Assembly (NCBI RefSeq): GCF_008630535.1
Contig: NZ_VWPH01000004.1
Coordinates: 186,001-250,000, forward strand
Direction of reading: 5' to 3'
Length of the DNA stretch: 64,000 nt
DNA from: Saccharopolyspora hirsuta
GTDB lineage: Bacteria; Actinomycetota; Actinomycetes; Mycobacteriales; Pseudonocardiaceae
Shown here: positions 43,153 to 52,676 of the stretch, in pieces
How positions within the stretch are numbered: the first letter of the stretch is position 1
How the letters are laid out: each line of letters begins with the position of its first letter
Notes under the pieces: model-generated
Databases searched by the model: none
What the model saw: the letters and a program-made list of their open reading frames with translations, nothing else
Told to the model about the DNA's origin: nothing
Program-made: the position numbers and the translations under genes

Positions 43153-44159
43153 TGAGCGAGCTGGGCAGCCGGACCGACCCGCACGCGCAGGCGCGGGCCG
43201 CCCGGCAGCAACCGCTGCTGCTGCACTCCGTGGCGCTGTTCCGGGAAGTCCTGGAGCAGGTCTTCACCCACCGGCACATCTCGACCGTCGTCGAGGTGGG
43301 CGTGGAGTCGGGCCGGGTCAGCTCGCTCTACGCCGAGCTCGGCGCGACCGCGGTCCACTGCGTCGAGCCCGATCCCACGCCGGAACTCCGCGCCGCGATC
43401 GCCGAGCACGACGCGCTGCACCTCGCCGAGCAGCCGTCCCCCGCGGTGCTCGCCGAGCTGCCGATCGCCGACCTGTACGTGCTGGACGGGGACCACAACT
43501 ACGCCACGGTCCGCGCCGAGCTCGCCTGGATCACCGCCAACGCGCCGGATGCCGTCGTCGTGCTGCACGACCTGCTGTGGCCGTGCGCGCGCCGGGACAT
43601 GTACTACGAACCGTCCGCTCTGGACCCCGCGGACCGGCACCCGGCGACCGCCGACGGGCCCACCGTCTGGCACGACGGGCTCACCCCGGCCGGGTTCATC
43701 GGGCGCGGCGCCTTCACCTGGGCGACGCACGCCGGTGGCGAGCGCAACGGAGTCCTGACCGCCGTCGAGGACGCGCTGGCCGAGGCGCCCGACTGGCACC
43801 TGGAGGTGATCCCGGCGGTCTTCGGGCTGGGCATCGCGCTGCGGCCGAGCGCGGAGGCCGACACCGACCTGCTCGACAGCCTCCAGCCCTACAGCCGGTC
43901 CGCGCTGCTGGCCGCGCTGGAGAACAACCGGATCGCCTTGTACACCAGGGTGATCGAGCTCGAGCACGAAGCGGCCGCGCACGCCGCCGACGCCGACGAG
44001 CTGGCCAGGACCATCGCCGCCAAGCAGGCCGAGATCGACGAGCTCTCGCGGGAGGCGAACGCGCTCCGAGAGCGCCTCGCGCAGGCGACGAGCCGCCCGG
44101 CGGGCAAGCGGTCCTTCCTGGAGCTGGCACGGGCAGCCGTCGCGCGGCTGCGCTCCTGA
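43152..44159 (+). CDS. SAM-dependent methyltransferase with C-terminal coiled coil
   Basis: A 335-residue class I methyltransferase (Methyltransf_24-like). Motif I is [20 protein letters not shown], and VHCVEPDPTP holds the acidic residue of motif II. LYVLDGDHNYATVRAEL and VVVLHDLLW follow, as in the family acting on sugars or peptides. Residues about 255-310 form a coiled coil (IELEHEAAAHAADADELART). TGATG coupling to the HAD gene suggests joint work on a surface glycan or glycoconjugate (inference). Confidence 0.82.
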   Translation: MSELGSRTDPHAQARAARQQPLLLHSVALFREVLEQVFTHRHISTVVEVGVESGRVSSLYAELGATAVHCVEPDPTPELRAAIAEHDALHLAEQPSPAVLAELPIADLYVLDGDHNYATVRAELAWITANAPDAVVVLHDLLWPCARRDMYYEPSALDPADRHPATADGPTVWHDGLTPAGFIGRGAFTWATHAGGERNGVLTAVEDALAEAPDWHLEVIPAVFGLGIALRPSAEADTDLLDSLQPYSRSALLAALENNRIALYTRVIELEHEAAAHAADADELARTIAAKQAEIDELSREANALRERLAQATSRPAGKRSFLELARAAVARLRS

Positions 44160-44169
44160 CTGCGGCCCG

Positions 44170-45363
44170 TCAGCTCTGCGGCTGCCGGGGTTTGGCCGCC
44201 GGGACGGCCAGAGCTGACGGGATCAGGAGCACGGCGACCACGAGCAGCGCGTGCAGCGTTCCGACGTGGTCGCCCAGGTAGCCCAGCAGCGGCGGTCCGG
44301 CCAGGAACGCGGTGTAGCCGATCGTGGAGACCACGCTCACCCGCGCGGCGGCGTGCTCGGGGTCGTCGGCCGCCGCGCTCATCCCGACCGGGAAGCCCAG
44401 CGAAGCTCCGAGCCCCCACAGCACCGCTCCGAGCAGCACGATCGGCAACCAGCTGGCGAAGACCAGGAGCAGCACGCCGAGCGCCGCCGTGGCCATCGTC
44501 GCCCACAGCATCCGCAGGCGGCCGAACCGGTCGAGGAGCACCGTGCCCGCGACGCGGCCGGTCGTCATGGCGACGAGGAAGACCGCGAACCCGGCGGAAC
44601 CGGCCCAGTGCGGGACTCCGTGCCCGTCGACCAGGGCGATGGCCAGCCAGTCGTTGGCGGTGCCCTCGGTGAGCGCCAGGGCCAGCACCATCACGCCGAG
44701 CACCAGCGTCCGCGGTTCCGCCCAAGCCCGCCACGACTTCCGTGCCCCGCCAGCGCGGCCGTCTTCCGCGTGCTGTTCGCGCAGGAACGCCGGTGCGGCG
44801 AGCGCGGGCAGCACCGCGACCAGGACGGCGACTGCGCTCAGGTGCACCGGCATCGGAACCGACCAAGCCGCTGCCGCTGCTCCTCCCCCGGCACCGGCAA
44901 CGGTGCCGGAGCTGAACGCCGCGTGGAAGCGCGGCATGATCGTGCGGCCGAGCACCCGCTCGACCGCGGCGCCCTCCACGTTCATCGCGACGTCCCAGAC
45001 GCCCGAGCCGAGGCCCAGCAGGAGCAGGCCGATCCAGGTCACCCAGTACTCGCCGAGCACGCCGACGCCCACGCCGCTGCACGCCACCCCCGCTGCGGCC
45101 AGAACGGCGCCGCCGGTGACCATCGCTCGCGCGCCGAACCGCCGGACCAGACCCCCGGCGACCGGCAGGGCGGTGATCGACCCGACCGAGATCGCCAGCA
45201 GGAGCGTTCCCAGCTGCCCCGGCGTGACGTCGAGCATGTCGCGGGCCTCCGGGATGCGCGACATCCAGCTGGACGCGGCGAACCCGTTGACGGCGAACAC
45301 CGCGGTGACCGCGTTGCGCGCGCGCAGCACGGCCGGTCGGGCGGTGAGTTCCTCCACGGCCAC
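44170..45363 (-). CDS. MFS transporter (12 TM)
   Basis: A 397-residue permease with 12 hydrophobic segments. MFS loop patterns are GGLVRRFGARAMV (loop 2-3, motif A-like) and LLDRFGRLRMLW (loop 8-9). It resembles small-molecule exporters of the FucP/arabinose-type group; the substrate is unknown. A GTG at 45363 is chosen over a TTG at 45378. It lies at the left edge of the aminoglycoside cluster, so a role in product or precursor transport is possible but unproven. Confidence 0.85.
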   Translation of the reverse strand: MAVEELTARPAVLRARNAVTAVFAVNGFAASSWMSRIPEARDMLDVTPGQLGTLLLAISVGSITALPVAGGLVRRFGARAMVTGGAVLAAAGVACSGVGVGVLGEYWVTWIGLLLLGLGSGVWDVAMNVEGAAVERVLGRTIMPRFHAAFSSGTVAGAGGGAAAAAWSVPMPVHLSAVAVLVAVLPALAAPAFLREQHAEDGRAGGARKSWRAWAEPRTLVLGVMVLALALTEGTANDWLAIALVDGHGVPHWAGSAGFAVFLVAMTTGRVAGTVLLDRFGRLRMLWATMATAALGVLLLVFASWLPIVLLGAVLWGLGASLGFPVGMSAAADDPEHAAARVSVVSTIGYTAFLAGPPLLGYLGDHVGTLHALLVVAVLLIPSALAVPAAKPRQPQS

Positions 45364-45808
45364 GGAGTGGACCCCCAATTCCGCTCAGATCGGGTGGGCG
45401 GGCACCGTCGCACCGGGGACGGACGGTTCCTCAGCGCGCGCCCACGGGAGGGTATCCAGCGCCGGAGCGCACCGGCATCCGCCAAACGGTGATCACCCCG
45501 CGCGGAGAATCGCCCGGCGAAATCCGGGAAAATGATGCCCGGGAAGCACGAGCGGCGACCGAATCCCGTTCACCCCCGGTCTTCTCGCGGTGTTCGCGTT
45601 GTTCACACGGCTCCCGGGCGAGCCCCGGCGGCTCGGTCAGCACGCCCTCGTGTCGCGAAAATCCCCTTGCCAGCAAAGGGAAATCCCGTCACCCGATCAG
45701 CGGCTTATGCATGATCGTCAACGCTCACTAGGGTTGCCGGTACTGCACATGGCTGGCAGTTGCGCCCAGCCCGTCATGGTTCATCGAAGCCTGAATCCGG
45801 GAGTCTGC
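45364..45808. other. Divergent intergenic region at the left edge of the aminoglycoside cluster
   Basis: About 445 bp between the MFS gene and the NeoA-like dehydrogenase. No credible gene. Base composition is less GC-rich near 45,650-45,780, where the promoter of the rightward dehydrogenase is expected; I could not identify a firm -35/-10 pair. Confidence 0.4.
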
Positions 45809-46831
45809 GTGAAAGCAGTCGTCTTCGAAGCGCCCGAACACGCCCACCTGGTGGACAAGGAAATTCCCCGCCCGGGACCGGACGAGGCGCTCGTCCGCGT
45901 CGCCTACAACTCGCTGTGCGGCAGCGATCTCTCCTTCTACCGCGGTGTTTGGCACGGCTCCACCTATCCGGTCGTGCCGGGCCACGAGTGGAGCGGCACG
46001 GTCGTCGACGTCGGCGACTCCGGCCACTCGCACCTGGTCGGGTCCAGGGTGGTCGGCGACCTGACCGTGCCGTGCGGTTCGTGCCCGACCTGCCAGCGGA
46101 ACAGCCCGTCGCTGTGCGCGAACCTGCAGGAGCTGGGGTTCACCCGGGACGGCGGCTGCGCCGAGTACCTCACGATCCCGGCCGGGAACCTGCACGCGCT
46201 GCCGGATTCGGTGTCGCTGCGCGCGGCCTGCCAGGTGGAGCCGCTGGCGGTCGCGCTGCACGCCGCGGCCACCATCGGCATCGAGCCGGGTGACCGGGTG
46301 GCCGTGCTCGGCGCGGGCGGCATCGGGTTGCTGCTCGGCGAGGTCGCCCGGTACTTGGGTGCGACGGTGACGCTCGCCGCCGATCCGGTGCCGGAACGTC
46401 GTGCCGTGGCGGGCGAGATGGGCGCCACCGCCGTCGCGGACGGCTCGCCGGGCTCGGTGACCGCCCTGGTCCGGGAGCGGCCGGAGCTGGAACCGGACGT
46501 GGTGCTGGAGGCCTCCGGGTACCCGGTCGCGGTGCAGGAGGCGATGGAGGTCGTCCGGCCGACCGGGCGGGTCGGTCTGGTCGGGTACCGCCTCGAGGAG
46601 GCCGCGCCGATGGCGCCGTACCACGCGGTGCTGAAGGGCCTGACCCTCCGCGGGCTGATGGGCCCCGGCGGTCTCTTCCCGGAGGCGATCGAAGCCATCG
46701 AGTCGGGCCAGGTGAACGTGGAACCGCTGCTCAGCCACGAGTTCGGGCTGGCCGACTTCGACTCCGCGCTGGACGTCGCGCTGCGCCGGGTCGACGCCAA
46801 CACCCGATCGGTGTTCAACATCGAGGCCTGA
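45809..46831 (+). CDS. NeoA-like zinc dehydrogenase of 2-deoxystreptamine biosynthesis
   Basis: A 340-residue zinc alcohol dehydrogenase. The catalytic zinc cysteine is C37 in NSLCGSD, with VPGHEWSG supplying H-E. The structural zinc loop is [15 protein letters not shown]. The NAD motif is [14 protein letters not shown]. Length and sequence agree closely with my memory of NeoA-type enzymes, which oxidise 2-deoxy-scyllo-inosamine to amino-dideoxy-scyllo-inosose, the step before the second transamination. GGGAG lies 5 nt before GTG 45809. It is the leftmost recognisable pathway gene and is followed by a terminator hairpin. Confidence 0.87.
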   Translation: MKAVVFEAPEHAHLVDKEIPRPGPDEALVRVAYNSLCGSDLSFYRGVWHGSTYPVVPGHEWSGTVVDVGDSGHSHLVGSRVVGDLTVPCGSCPTCQRNSPSLCANLQELGFTRDGGCAEYLTIPAGNLHALPDSVSLRAACQVEPLAVALHAAATIGIEPGDRVAVLGAGGIGLLLGEVARYLGATVTLAADPVPERRAVAGEMGATAVADGSPGSVTALVRERPELEPDVVLEASGYPVAVQEAMEVVRPTGRVGLVGYRLEEAAPMAPYHAVLKGLTLRGLMGPGGLFPEAIEAIESGQVNVEPLLSHEFGLADFDSALDVALRRVDANTRSVFNIEA

Positions 46832-46843
46832 TCCGCCGCGGAG

Positions 46844-46871
46844 CTGCCCGCCACCTCGCCGTGGCGGGCAG
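46844..46871 (+). terminator. Terminator of the dehydrogenase gene
   Basis: A perfect 11-bp stem (CTGCCCGCCAC / GTGGCGGGCAG), 6-nt loop, followed by TTT, 12 bp after the dehydrogenase stop. Confidence 0.8.
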
Positions 46872-46894
46872 TTTCGCGTGTTGGCAGGACGAAA

Positions 46895-46927
46895 CCGCCC
46901 GCCTCGGCAGGTGATCGAGGCGGGCGG
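46895..46927 (-). terminator. Terminator of the leftward ABC-exporter/deacetylase operon
   Basis: A perfect 12-bp stem (CCGCCCGCCTCG / CGAGGCGGGCGG), 9-nt loop, followed on the minus strand by TTTCG. It ends 13 bp from the deacetylase stop. Confidence 0.8.
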
Positions 46928-46939
46928 TGCACGCGTACC

Positions 46940-47662
46940 TCAGTCGGCGGCCTCCCAGAGACGTTCGCCGAACTCACCCGGCGGAGCCGCGACGCGGCTC
47001 GCGTGGAAGCGCATGTCCTGGACGCCCTGGTCGTCGGTCTGGCTCCGGTAGACGCGCATGCCCTCCACCTTGGACTCGATCACCGCCGAGATGTCGAAGG
47101 TCCGGAACGGGCGCAGGCCCCGCACCTCCCTCAGCTCGCGCTCCACGGTCTTCAGCGCGTGGTGCGCGCTGTAGGGGATGTCCTCGTAGTACAGCGTCCG
47201 GTGATCGCCGTCCAGCGCGCGGACCGCCAGGTGCACGAGCAGGTGGTCGATGTGGTTGCCCACCGCCGCCGGGGCGATCACCAGGTCCGGGGCGACTCCC
47301 CGGACCACCTCCGCGAGCTTCCCGGCCACCTCGTCGGCGAGGGGGTCGTCCTCCGCCCTGGCCAGCAGTTCCTGCTCGTCGTCGTAGCCGCGCAGGCTGG
47401 CGTCGGCGAAGTCCAGGAAGCTGTGGTCGATGGCGCGCTCCGCGCAGTACCGCCGGTCCTCCGCGACGCGGACCTCGCTCAGGGCGTCCGCGCCCGCGTC
47501 GCGCAGGTGCTCGGAGATCGTCCACTCGGAACGGGTGAACACGGTCAGCAGGTGGGCCGCGTCGATCCGCGTCTCCACCAGGCCGCCGCAGGAGTAGGCG
47601 ATGTCGTCCGGGTGCGGCGACACCAGCAGCAGTTTTCCGGACCGGAACGAGTCGTCCTGCAC
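46940..47662 (-). CDS. PIG-L/LmbE-family N-deacetylase
   Basis: A 240-residue zinc deacetylase. SPHPDDIAYSCGG carries the metal ligands H-x-x-D/D, and NHIDHLLVH supplies the second site. In 2-deoxystreptamine pathways a PIG-L enzyme (NeoD/BtrD type) removes the acetyl group from 2'-N-acetylparomamine made by the GlcNAc transferase, and the glycosyltransferase at 62,802 fits that order. It could alternatively act on a later acetamido sugar made through the UDP-GlcNAc dehydratase. GTG 47662 is 3 nt after the ABC-exporter stop. Confidence 0.85.
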   Translation of the reverse strand: MQDDSFRSGKLLLVSPHPDDIAYSCGGLVETRIDAAHLLTVFTRSEWTISEHLRDAGADALSEVRVAEDRRYCAERAIDHSFLDFADASLRGYDDEQELLARAEDDPLADEVAGKLAEVVRGVAPDLVIAPAAVGNHIDHLLVHLAVRALDGDHRTLYYEDIPYSAHHALKTVERELREVRGLRPFRTFDISAVIESKVEGMRVYRSQTDDQGVQDMRFHASRVAAPPGEFGERLWEAAD

Positions 47663-47665
47663 TCC

Positions 47666-49522
47666 TCACCCCTTCGTGCTGATCAGCCATGCCTCGTGCA
47701 GGGCCGCGAACTGGTCCCCGTTGCCGATGAGGTCGCTCGGGCGCCCGTCCTCCACGATCCGGCCCCGCTCGATCACCAGCACCCGGTCGGCGGTGAGCAC
47801 TGTGGACAGCCGGTGCGCGATGATCAGCGCTGTCCGGCCGCTCAGCACCGTGCGCAGCGCGCGCTGCACCGTGCGCTCGGTGGCGATGTCCATGCTGGAC
47901 GTCGCCTCGTCCAGGATCACGATCGCGGGATCGGCGAGCAGGACGCGCGCCAGCGCGACCAGCTGGCGCTGGCCCGCCGAGAGGCGGCAGCCGCGCTTGT
48001 TCACCTCGCTGTCGTAGCCGTCGGGCAGCTTGCTGATGAACTCGTGCGCCCCGATCGCCTTCGCCGCCGCCTCGACGTCCGCCCGGCTGGCGCTCGGCCG
48101 CCCCAGCGCGATGTTGTCGGCGACCGAACCGGAGAACAGGAAGGACTCCTGGGTGACCATCGCGATCGCCGCGCGGAGATCGGTTTCCGGGATGTCCCGC
48201 AGGTCCACGCCGTTGATCGCGACGACGCCGGACACCGGGTCGTAGAACCGGGCCAGCAGCTTGGCGATCGTGGACTTGCCCGACCCGGTCGCGCCCACCA
48301 TGGCCACCGTCTGCCCCGCCGGGATCCGCACGTCGAGGTCCGGCAGGACCGTCTCCTCGCCGGAGGGGTAGCGGAACTCGACGTGGCGGAACTCGACGGA
48401 GGCGTCGGAGATGCGCAGCGGTTCCCGCTCCGGCGGGTGCGCGACCTTGGGCTGCTCCGCGAGGACGCCGGAGATCTTCTCCAGCGCCGCCGAGGCCGAG
48501 GCGTAGGAGTTGGCGAACCGCGCCAGGTCGTCCACCGGGTCGTAGAACTTGCGCAGGTACAGCACGTAGGCCGCGAGCACCCCCACCGCCAGCTCGCCCT
48601 GCACGATGCGCCAGCCGCCGACCAGCAGCACGAGGGCGATCGTGGCGTTGCCGATGAAGTTGATCGCCGCCGTCGAGTGGGCCAGCGCGAAGCCCGCCCT
48701 GACCGTCGCGTCCTGGTTCGCCGCGTTCCGCTCGCGCATCGAGCGGGAGTTGGTGCCCTCCTGGCGGTAGGCCTGCACCGCGCGGATGCCGTTCATCGTC
48801 TCGACGAAGTGCCCGGTCACCCGGGCGATGGTCGTCCTGGTCCGGCGGAAGTGCTGGTAGGACCGCTTGCGGTAGGCGCTGGTCACCAGCAGCAGCGGGA
48901 TGAAGGTGAGCAGGATGACGCTGGTCAGCGGCAGGTCCAGCCAGATCAGCAGCACCGCGATGGTGACGACCGACAGGAACGCGCGCAACAAGCCCTCGAT
49001 GCTTTCTTCCAGGAGCTCGCTCAGCGCTTCGACGTCGCTGGTCAGCCGGGAGATGATCTTGCTGGAGCGGTAGGACTCGTGGAACGAGATGGACAGCTTC
49101 TGGACGTGCCGGAACAGCCGGTGCCGCAGGTCGAGCAGCACGTCCTGGCCGATCCGCCCGGACAGCGTCATGAAGGCGTAGGTCAGCCCGGCCGAGGCCA
49201 CGCTGGAGGCCGCGTAGCCGATGACGTACCAGGCCAGCGGGCCGTAATCGCCGCCGCCCGCGGCGGGGATGCCGCTGTCGATCACGGCGGCGATCAGCAG
49301 CGGTCGCGCCATCTCGGCCGCGGTGTCCAGGAGCGCGAGCACCAGCGCGAGGACCGCGCCCTTCGAGTGCGGTGCGAGGAGGTCGCCCAGCAGTCGGCGG
49401 GACCGCTTCTGCAGCTCCCGCCGCTCCTGGCGGTCCAGCTCCTCGTAGCCCTCCACGTCGGGTTCCCGCCGTTCCGGGCTCTCCTGCTCGCTGTCCTCGG
49501 TGATGGTCTTGGGCTGGCTCAT
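47666..49522 (-). CDS. ABC exporter half-transporter B (canonical ATPase site)
   Basis: A 618-residue type-I exporter half: six-helix membrane domain then NBD. Walker A is GATGSGKST, the signature is LSAGQRQ (one change from LSGGQ), Walker B is VILDEATSSMD with the catalytic Glu, and the switch is IIAHRLST. It overlaps half-transporter A by 4 nt. Similar pairs occur in streptomycin and apramycin clusters (StrV/StrW-type) and are taken to export product or phosphorylated precursor. Confidence 0.9.
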   Translation of the reverse strand: MSQPKTITEDSEQESPERREPDVEGYEELDRQERRELQKRSRRLLGDLLAPHSKGAVLALVLALLDTAAEMARPLLIAAVIDSGIPAAGGGDYGPLAWYVIGYAASSVASAGLTYAFMTLSGRIGQDVLLDLRHRLFRHVQKLSISFHESYRSSKIISRLTSDVEALSELLEESIEGLLRAFLSVVTIAVLLIWLDLPLTSVILLTFIPLLLVTSAYRKRSYQHFRRTRTTIARVTGHFVETMNGIRAVQAYRQEGTNSRSMRERNAANQDATVRAGFALAHSTAAINFIGNATIALVLLVGGWRIVQGELAVGVLAAYVLYLRKFYDPVDDLARFANSYASASAALEKISGVLAEQPKVAHPPEREPLRISDASVEFRHVEFRYPSGEETVLPDLDVRIPAGQTVAMVGATGSGKSTIAKLLARFYDPVSGVVAINGVDLRDIPETDLRAAIAMVTQESFLFSGSVADNIALGRPSASRADVEAAAKAIGAHEFISKLPDGYDSEVNKRGCRLSAGQRQLVALARVLLADPAIVILDEATSSMDIATERTVQRALRTVLSGRTALIIAHRLSTVLTADRVLVIERGRIVEDGRPSDLIGNGDQFAALHEAWLISTKG

Positions 49523-51321
49523 GATGTCGCCGCCTCGGTCTGGAAGGTCTGCTCGTCGCTGGAGGACATCAGGGCCCAGTACTCCGGTGAGGTGCGCAGC
49601 AGCTCGTGGTGGGAACCGACCGCCGTGATGCGGCCCCCGCTGAGCAGGGCCACCCGGCTGGCCAACTGCACCGTGCTCGGGCGGTGCGCGACGATCAGCG
49701 CCGTCGTCCCGCGCAGCACCTGGCGCAGCGCCGCCTCCACCTCCGCCTCGGTGTGGACGTCCAATGCGGACAGCGGGTCGTCCATCACCAGCAGGGACGG
49801 GCGTCCCACCACCGCACGGGCGAGCGCCAACCGCTGCCGCTGGCCGCCGGACAGCGAGAAGCCCTGCTCGCCGACCTCGGTGCGCGCGCCGGAAGGCATT
49901 GCGGCGACGAAGGAATCGGCGTTGGCGACCCGCAGCGCCTCGTCCACCTGCTCGTCGGTCAGCTGCTCGCGGTCGAGGCGGACGTTGTCCGCGACCGAGC
50001 CCGAGAACAGCACGGGGTCCTCGAAGACCGTCGCCACCGCCTCGCGCAGCTCGGCCAGCGGCACCTGGGTGATGTCCACGCCGTCGAGGGTGATCCGGCC
50101 GCCGGTCACGTCGTAGAGCCGGGTGATCAGGCCCACCAGGAGGGACTTGCCGGAGCCCGCCGCGCCCACCAGGGCGAGCGTCTCCCCCGGCCGGATCTCC
50201 AGGTCGACCTCGGTGAGCAGGTCCTCCGCAGCGCCGGGGAAGCGGAAGCTCACCTTCTCCAACCGCAGGTGGCCGCGCAGCGGCGTCGGCAGGTGCTGCG
50301 GGCGGGGCGGGTCGACGATCGTGACCGGGGCGTCCAGCAGCTGGAAGTACCGCTGGGCCGCCGCTGCGGCGCTGTTGGCCTCGGCCAGCAGGTAGCCGAT
50401 GGACTCCAGGGGCCACTGCAGGTAGGCGACCACCGCGACCGCGGCGACCAGCTCACCGGCGCTCAAAGTGCCCTGGGCGGCCAGGAAACCGCCGACGGCG
50501 AGCACGGCGCCGAGCGCGATCTCGGGCAACCCCACGATGGTGGCGGTGAGCACGCCGAGCAGCCGCACCTTGCCGATCTCGGTGTTCCGCAGGAGCTCGG
50601 CCTGGCGCCGGAACGCCGCCGTCGCCTGCGCGCTGCGGCCGAAAGCCTTGAGCACCCGGATGCCCAGCACCGATTCCTCCACCTGGGTGGTGAGGTCGCC
50701 GAGCTGGTTCTGCGCCCGCAGGCTCTGCGCCTTGTACCTGGACTCGAACAGCGTGGAGCCGATGGCGACGGGCACGCTGATCACCGCGAAGACCAGGCCC
50801 AGCAGCGGGGACATCCAGCACAGGACGACCAGGCTCGCCGCGATGGTGAAGCTGTTCACCACCAGGTACACCAGGGCGTAGCGCGGGAACCGCACGATGG
50901 TGCTGATGTCGGACACCGCGCGGGAGAGCAGCTGACCGGAGTGCCACCGGTCGTGGAAGATCAGCGGCAACCGCTGCAGGTGATCGAAGAGAGCGCTCCG
51001 CATCCGGGATTCCATCCGGGCGCTCGGACCGATTACCAAACGGTGCCGCCCCAGGAAGAAGAGCGCTTCCAGAGCGCCGAGCAGAAGAATTCCGACCGAC
51101 GCCCACAACAGTTCCAGCAGATCACCTCGGGCCACCGGTCCATCGATGATCCACTGGATGACCAGTGGAATCAGCAAACCGCAGAGGGTGGCCGCCGTGG
51201 CCGACAGCAGAGCCAGCCCGACGAGGAGAATATCCGGTTTCACGAATGGGATCAACCGGTACAGGGTCGCTGCTGCGCTGCGTGATTCATTCCGTTCGGG
51301 GACCTGCGTTTTCGACGACAT
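49519..51321 (-). CDS. ABC exporter half-transporter A (degenerate Walker B)
   Basis: A 600-residue type-I exporter half. Walker A is GAAGSGKSL, the signature is the canonical LSGGQRQ, and Walker B is LLVMDDPLSALD, where the catalytic Glu is Asp. With the LSAGQ of partner B, both deviations fall in the same composite ATP site, as in asymmetric heterodimeric exporters. An in-frame extension to 51438 exists, but ATG 51321 begins a more plausible N-terminus. It heads the leftward operon A-B-deacetylase. Confidence 0.88.
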   Translation of the reverse strand: MSSKTQVPERNESRSAAATLYRLIPFVKPDILLVGLALLSATAATLCGLLIPLVIQWIIDGPVARGDLLELLWASVGILLLGALEALFFLGRHRLVIGPSARMESRMRSALFDHLQRLPLIFHDRWHSGQLLSRAVSDISTIVRFPRYALVYLVVNSFTIAASLVVLCWMSPLLGLVFAVISVPVAIGSTLFESRYKAQSLRAQNQLGDLTTQVEESVLGIRVLKAFGRSAQATAAFRRQAELLRNTEIGKVRLLGVLTATIVGLPEIALGAVLAVGGFLAAQGTLSAGELVAAVAVVAYLQWPLESIGYLLAEANSAAAAAQRYFQLLDAPVTIVDPPRPQHLPTPLRGHLRLEKVSFRFPGAAEDLLTEVDLEIRPGETLALVGAAGSGKSLLVGLITRLYDVTGGRITLDGVDITQVPLAELREAVATVFEDPVLFSGSVADNVRLDREQLTDEQVDEALRVANADSFVAAMPSGARTEVGEQGFSLSGGQRQRLALARAVVGRPSLLVMDDPLSALDVHTEAEVEAALRQVLRGTTALIVAHRPSTVQLASRVALLSGGRITAVGSHHELLRTSPEYWALMSSSDEQTFQTEAATS

Positions 51322-51627
51322 GCAAAAGCCCGGATCCTCACTGGTCAAGCCGGTCGCACAAGGAACTGATAGGCACGTGAGCACGACGGCGCCATCCCCC
51401 GCGCTCGGCGCGCACCTGCCCCCAGCAGCTTTTTCCAACTCAGGTTGAACGTGCCCGACAATTTGATCTTAGTCTGCCACAGGGGTGCGGCACCGGCAAG
51501 CGCGGGAGGGCCGCCCATTCACCGTTGTCGCCCTTTTGGTCCAATGGCGATCGGAACGCGCGAAAAATCTGCGCGAGCCCGCTCGCGACGGTTCTATTGC
51601 GCGCGATCACCGGTACACTCACCCGCC

Positions 51628-52608
51628 GTGGGATCGGATATCGACGAATCGTCGTTGCTCGCCAGCATCGGTCTGCGGAATTGGTCGGTGGAACGGCATC
51701 TCCGCAGCGGCGGAGAGCCGACCTGGCTCGTTCGCCCGGCCGGACCGGCATCGGAACTCCTGGTGGTGAAGAAGAAGCGGGACTACCTGAGCGAGAGCGA
51801 GTTCCTGGCGCACTGCGCCGTCCACCGGCGCCTCGCCGACGCCGGTGGCCCGGTGCCCGCGCTGCCCGGCGAGGTGCCGTCCAACCCGGTCCGCGGCGCC
51901 GACGGGGCGCTGTACGAGATGTGGGAGTGGACGCCCGGCCGCACGCCCGGGCTCGCCGCCCCGGACCTGCGGGACCTCGGTGCCGCGCTCGCCGAGTTCC
52001 ACCTGCTCGCCGCCAGCGCGCTGGACGGGGTGGAGCTCCAGCACCAGGAGCCGCACGACAGGTTCGACAAGGCCCGCTTCCACCTCCCGCTGCTCGCCGA
52101 AGGGCTCGCCGCCCGGGGCGCCGACCGCCACCGCGCGCTGACCGCCGAGCTGGCCGACGCCCGGCAGCGGGCGCGGACGTCGGAGGCCCCGCCGGACGTG
52201 GTGCTGCACGGCGACCCGTGCCCGGGCAACGTCCTGCTCACCCGCGCGGGCCGGGCGGTTCTGGTCGACCTGGACGACGTGCACCGCGGGCCCGCCGTGT
52301 CCGATCTGGCGTGGTCGCTCATCTCCGTCGGCGCGGTGGTCCCCGAGGGCGACGGGTTCCGCGAGTCCTGGGACCGGCCCGCCTTCGAAGCCGTGCTGGA
52401 GGGCTACCAGAGCCGCCGCCCGCTCAGCCGCACCGAGCACGAGGTGCTGCCGTGCTGGATCGTGGCGAGCCTGTGCTGCGCGGCCACCGACCAGCTCTAC
52501 GACTACGGCTGGAAGATCAGCACCGAGGACCTCCCCGCGGAGTGCGACAAGGTCCTCGCGCTGGCCGAGCCGGACAACCTGCCCGCACGTTCCGTCCACT
52601 TCGGCTAG
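51628..52608 (+). CDS. Aminoglycoside phosphotransferase-family kinase
   Basis: A 326-residue APH-fold protein. LLVVKKKRDYLSESE supplies the ATP lysine region. VVLHGDPCPGNVLL is the Brenner motif (HGD-x4-N), and AVLVDLDDVHRG contains the metal-binding acidic residues. Between a secreted phosphatase and an ABC exporter it probably phosphorylates the antibiotic or its precursor for self-protection, as proposed for StrA/StrK and for AprU/AprZ in apramycin. TACACT at 51614-51619 lies 8 nt before the GTG, suggesting a leaderless transcript. Confidence 0.82.
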   Translation: MGSDIDESSLLASIGLRNWSVERHLRSGGEPTWLVRPAGPASELLVVKKKRDYLSESEFLAHCAVHRRLADAGGPVPALPGEVPSNPVRGADGALYEMWEWTPGRTPGLAAPDLRDLGAALAEFHLLAASALDGVELQHQEPHDRFDKARFHLPLLAEGLAARGADRHRALTAELADARQRARTSEAPPDVVLHGDPCPGNVLLTRAGRAVLVDLDDVHRGPAVSDLAWSLISVGAVVPEGDGFRESWDRPAFEAVLEGYQSRRPLSRTEHEVLPCWIVASLCCAATDQLYDYGWKISTEDLPAECDKVLALAEPDNLPARSVHFG

Positions 52609-52622
52609 TCGCCGAACGCGGA

Positions 52623-52658
52623 GATCGGTGAGCAGCACCGGGATGCCGCTCACCGATC
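52623..52658. terminator. Bidirectional hairpin terminator
   Basis: A perfect 11-bp stem (GATCGGTGAGC / GCTCACCGATC) with a 14-nt loop between the convergent phosphotransferase and phosphatase genes. Confidence 0.78.
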
Positions 52659-52676
52659 CCCTCCCCGCGCGGGTCG

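Noticed and set aside
45489..45731. Small ORFs in the intergenic region left of the aminoglycoside cluster
   Set aside because: No ribosome sites, no conserved-looking composition, and they overlap each other on both strands.
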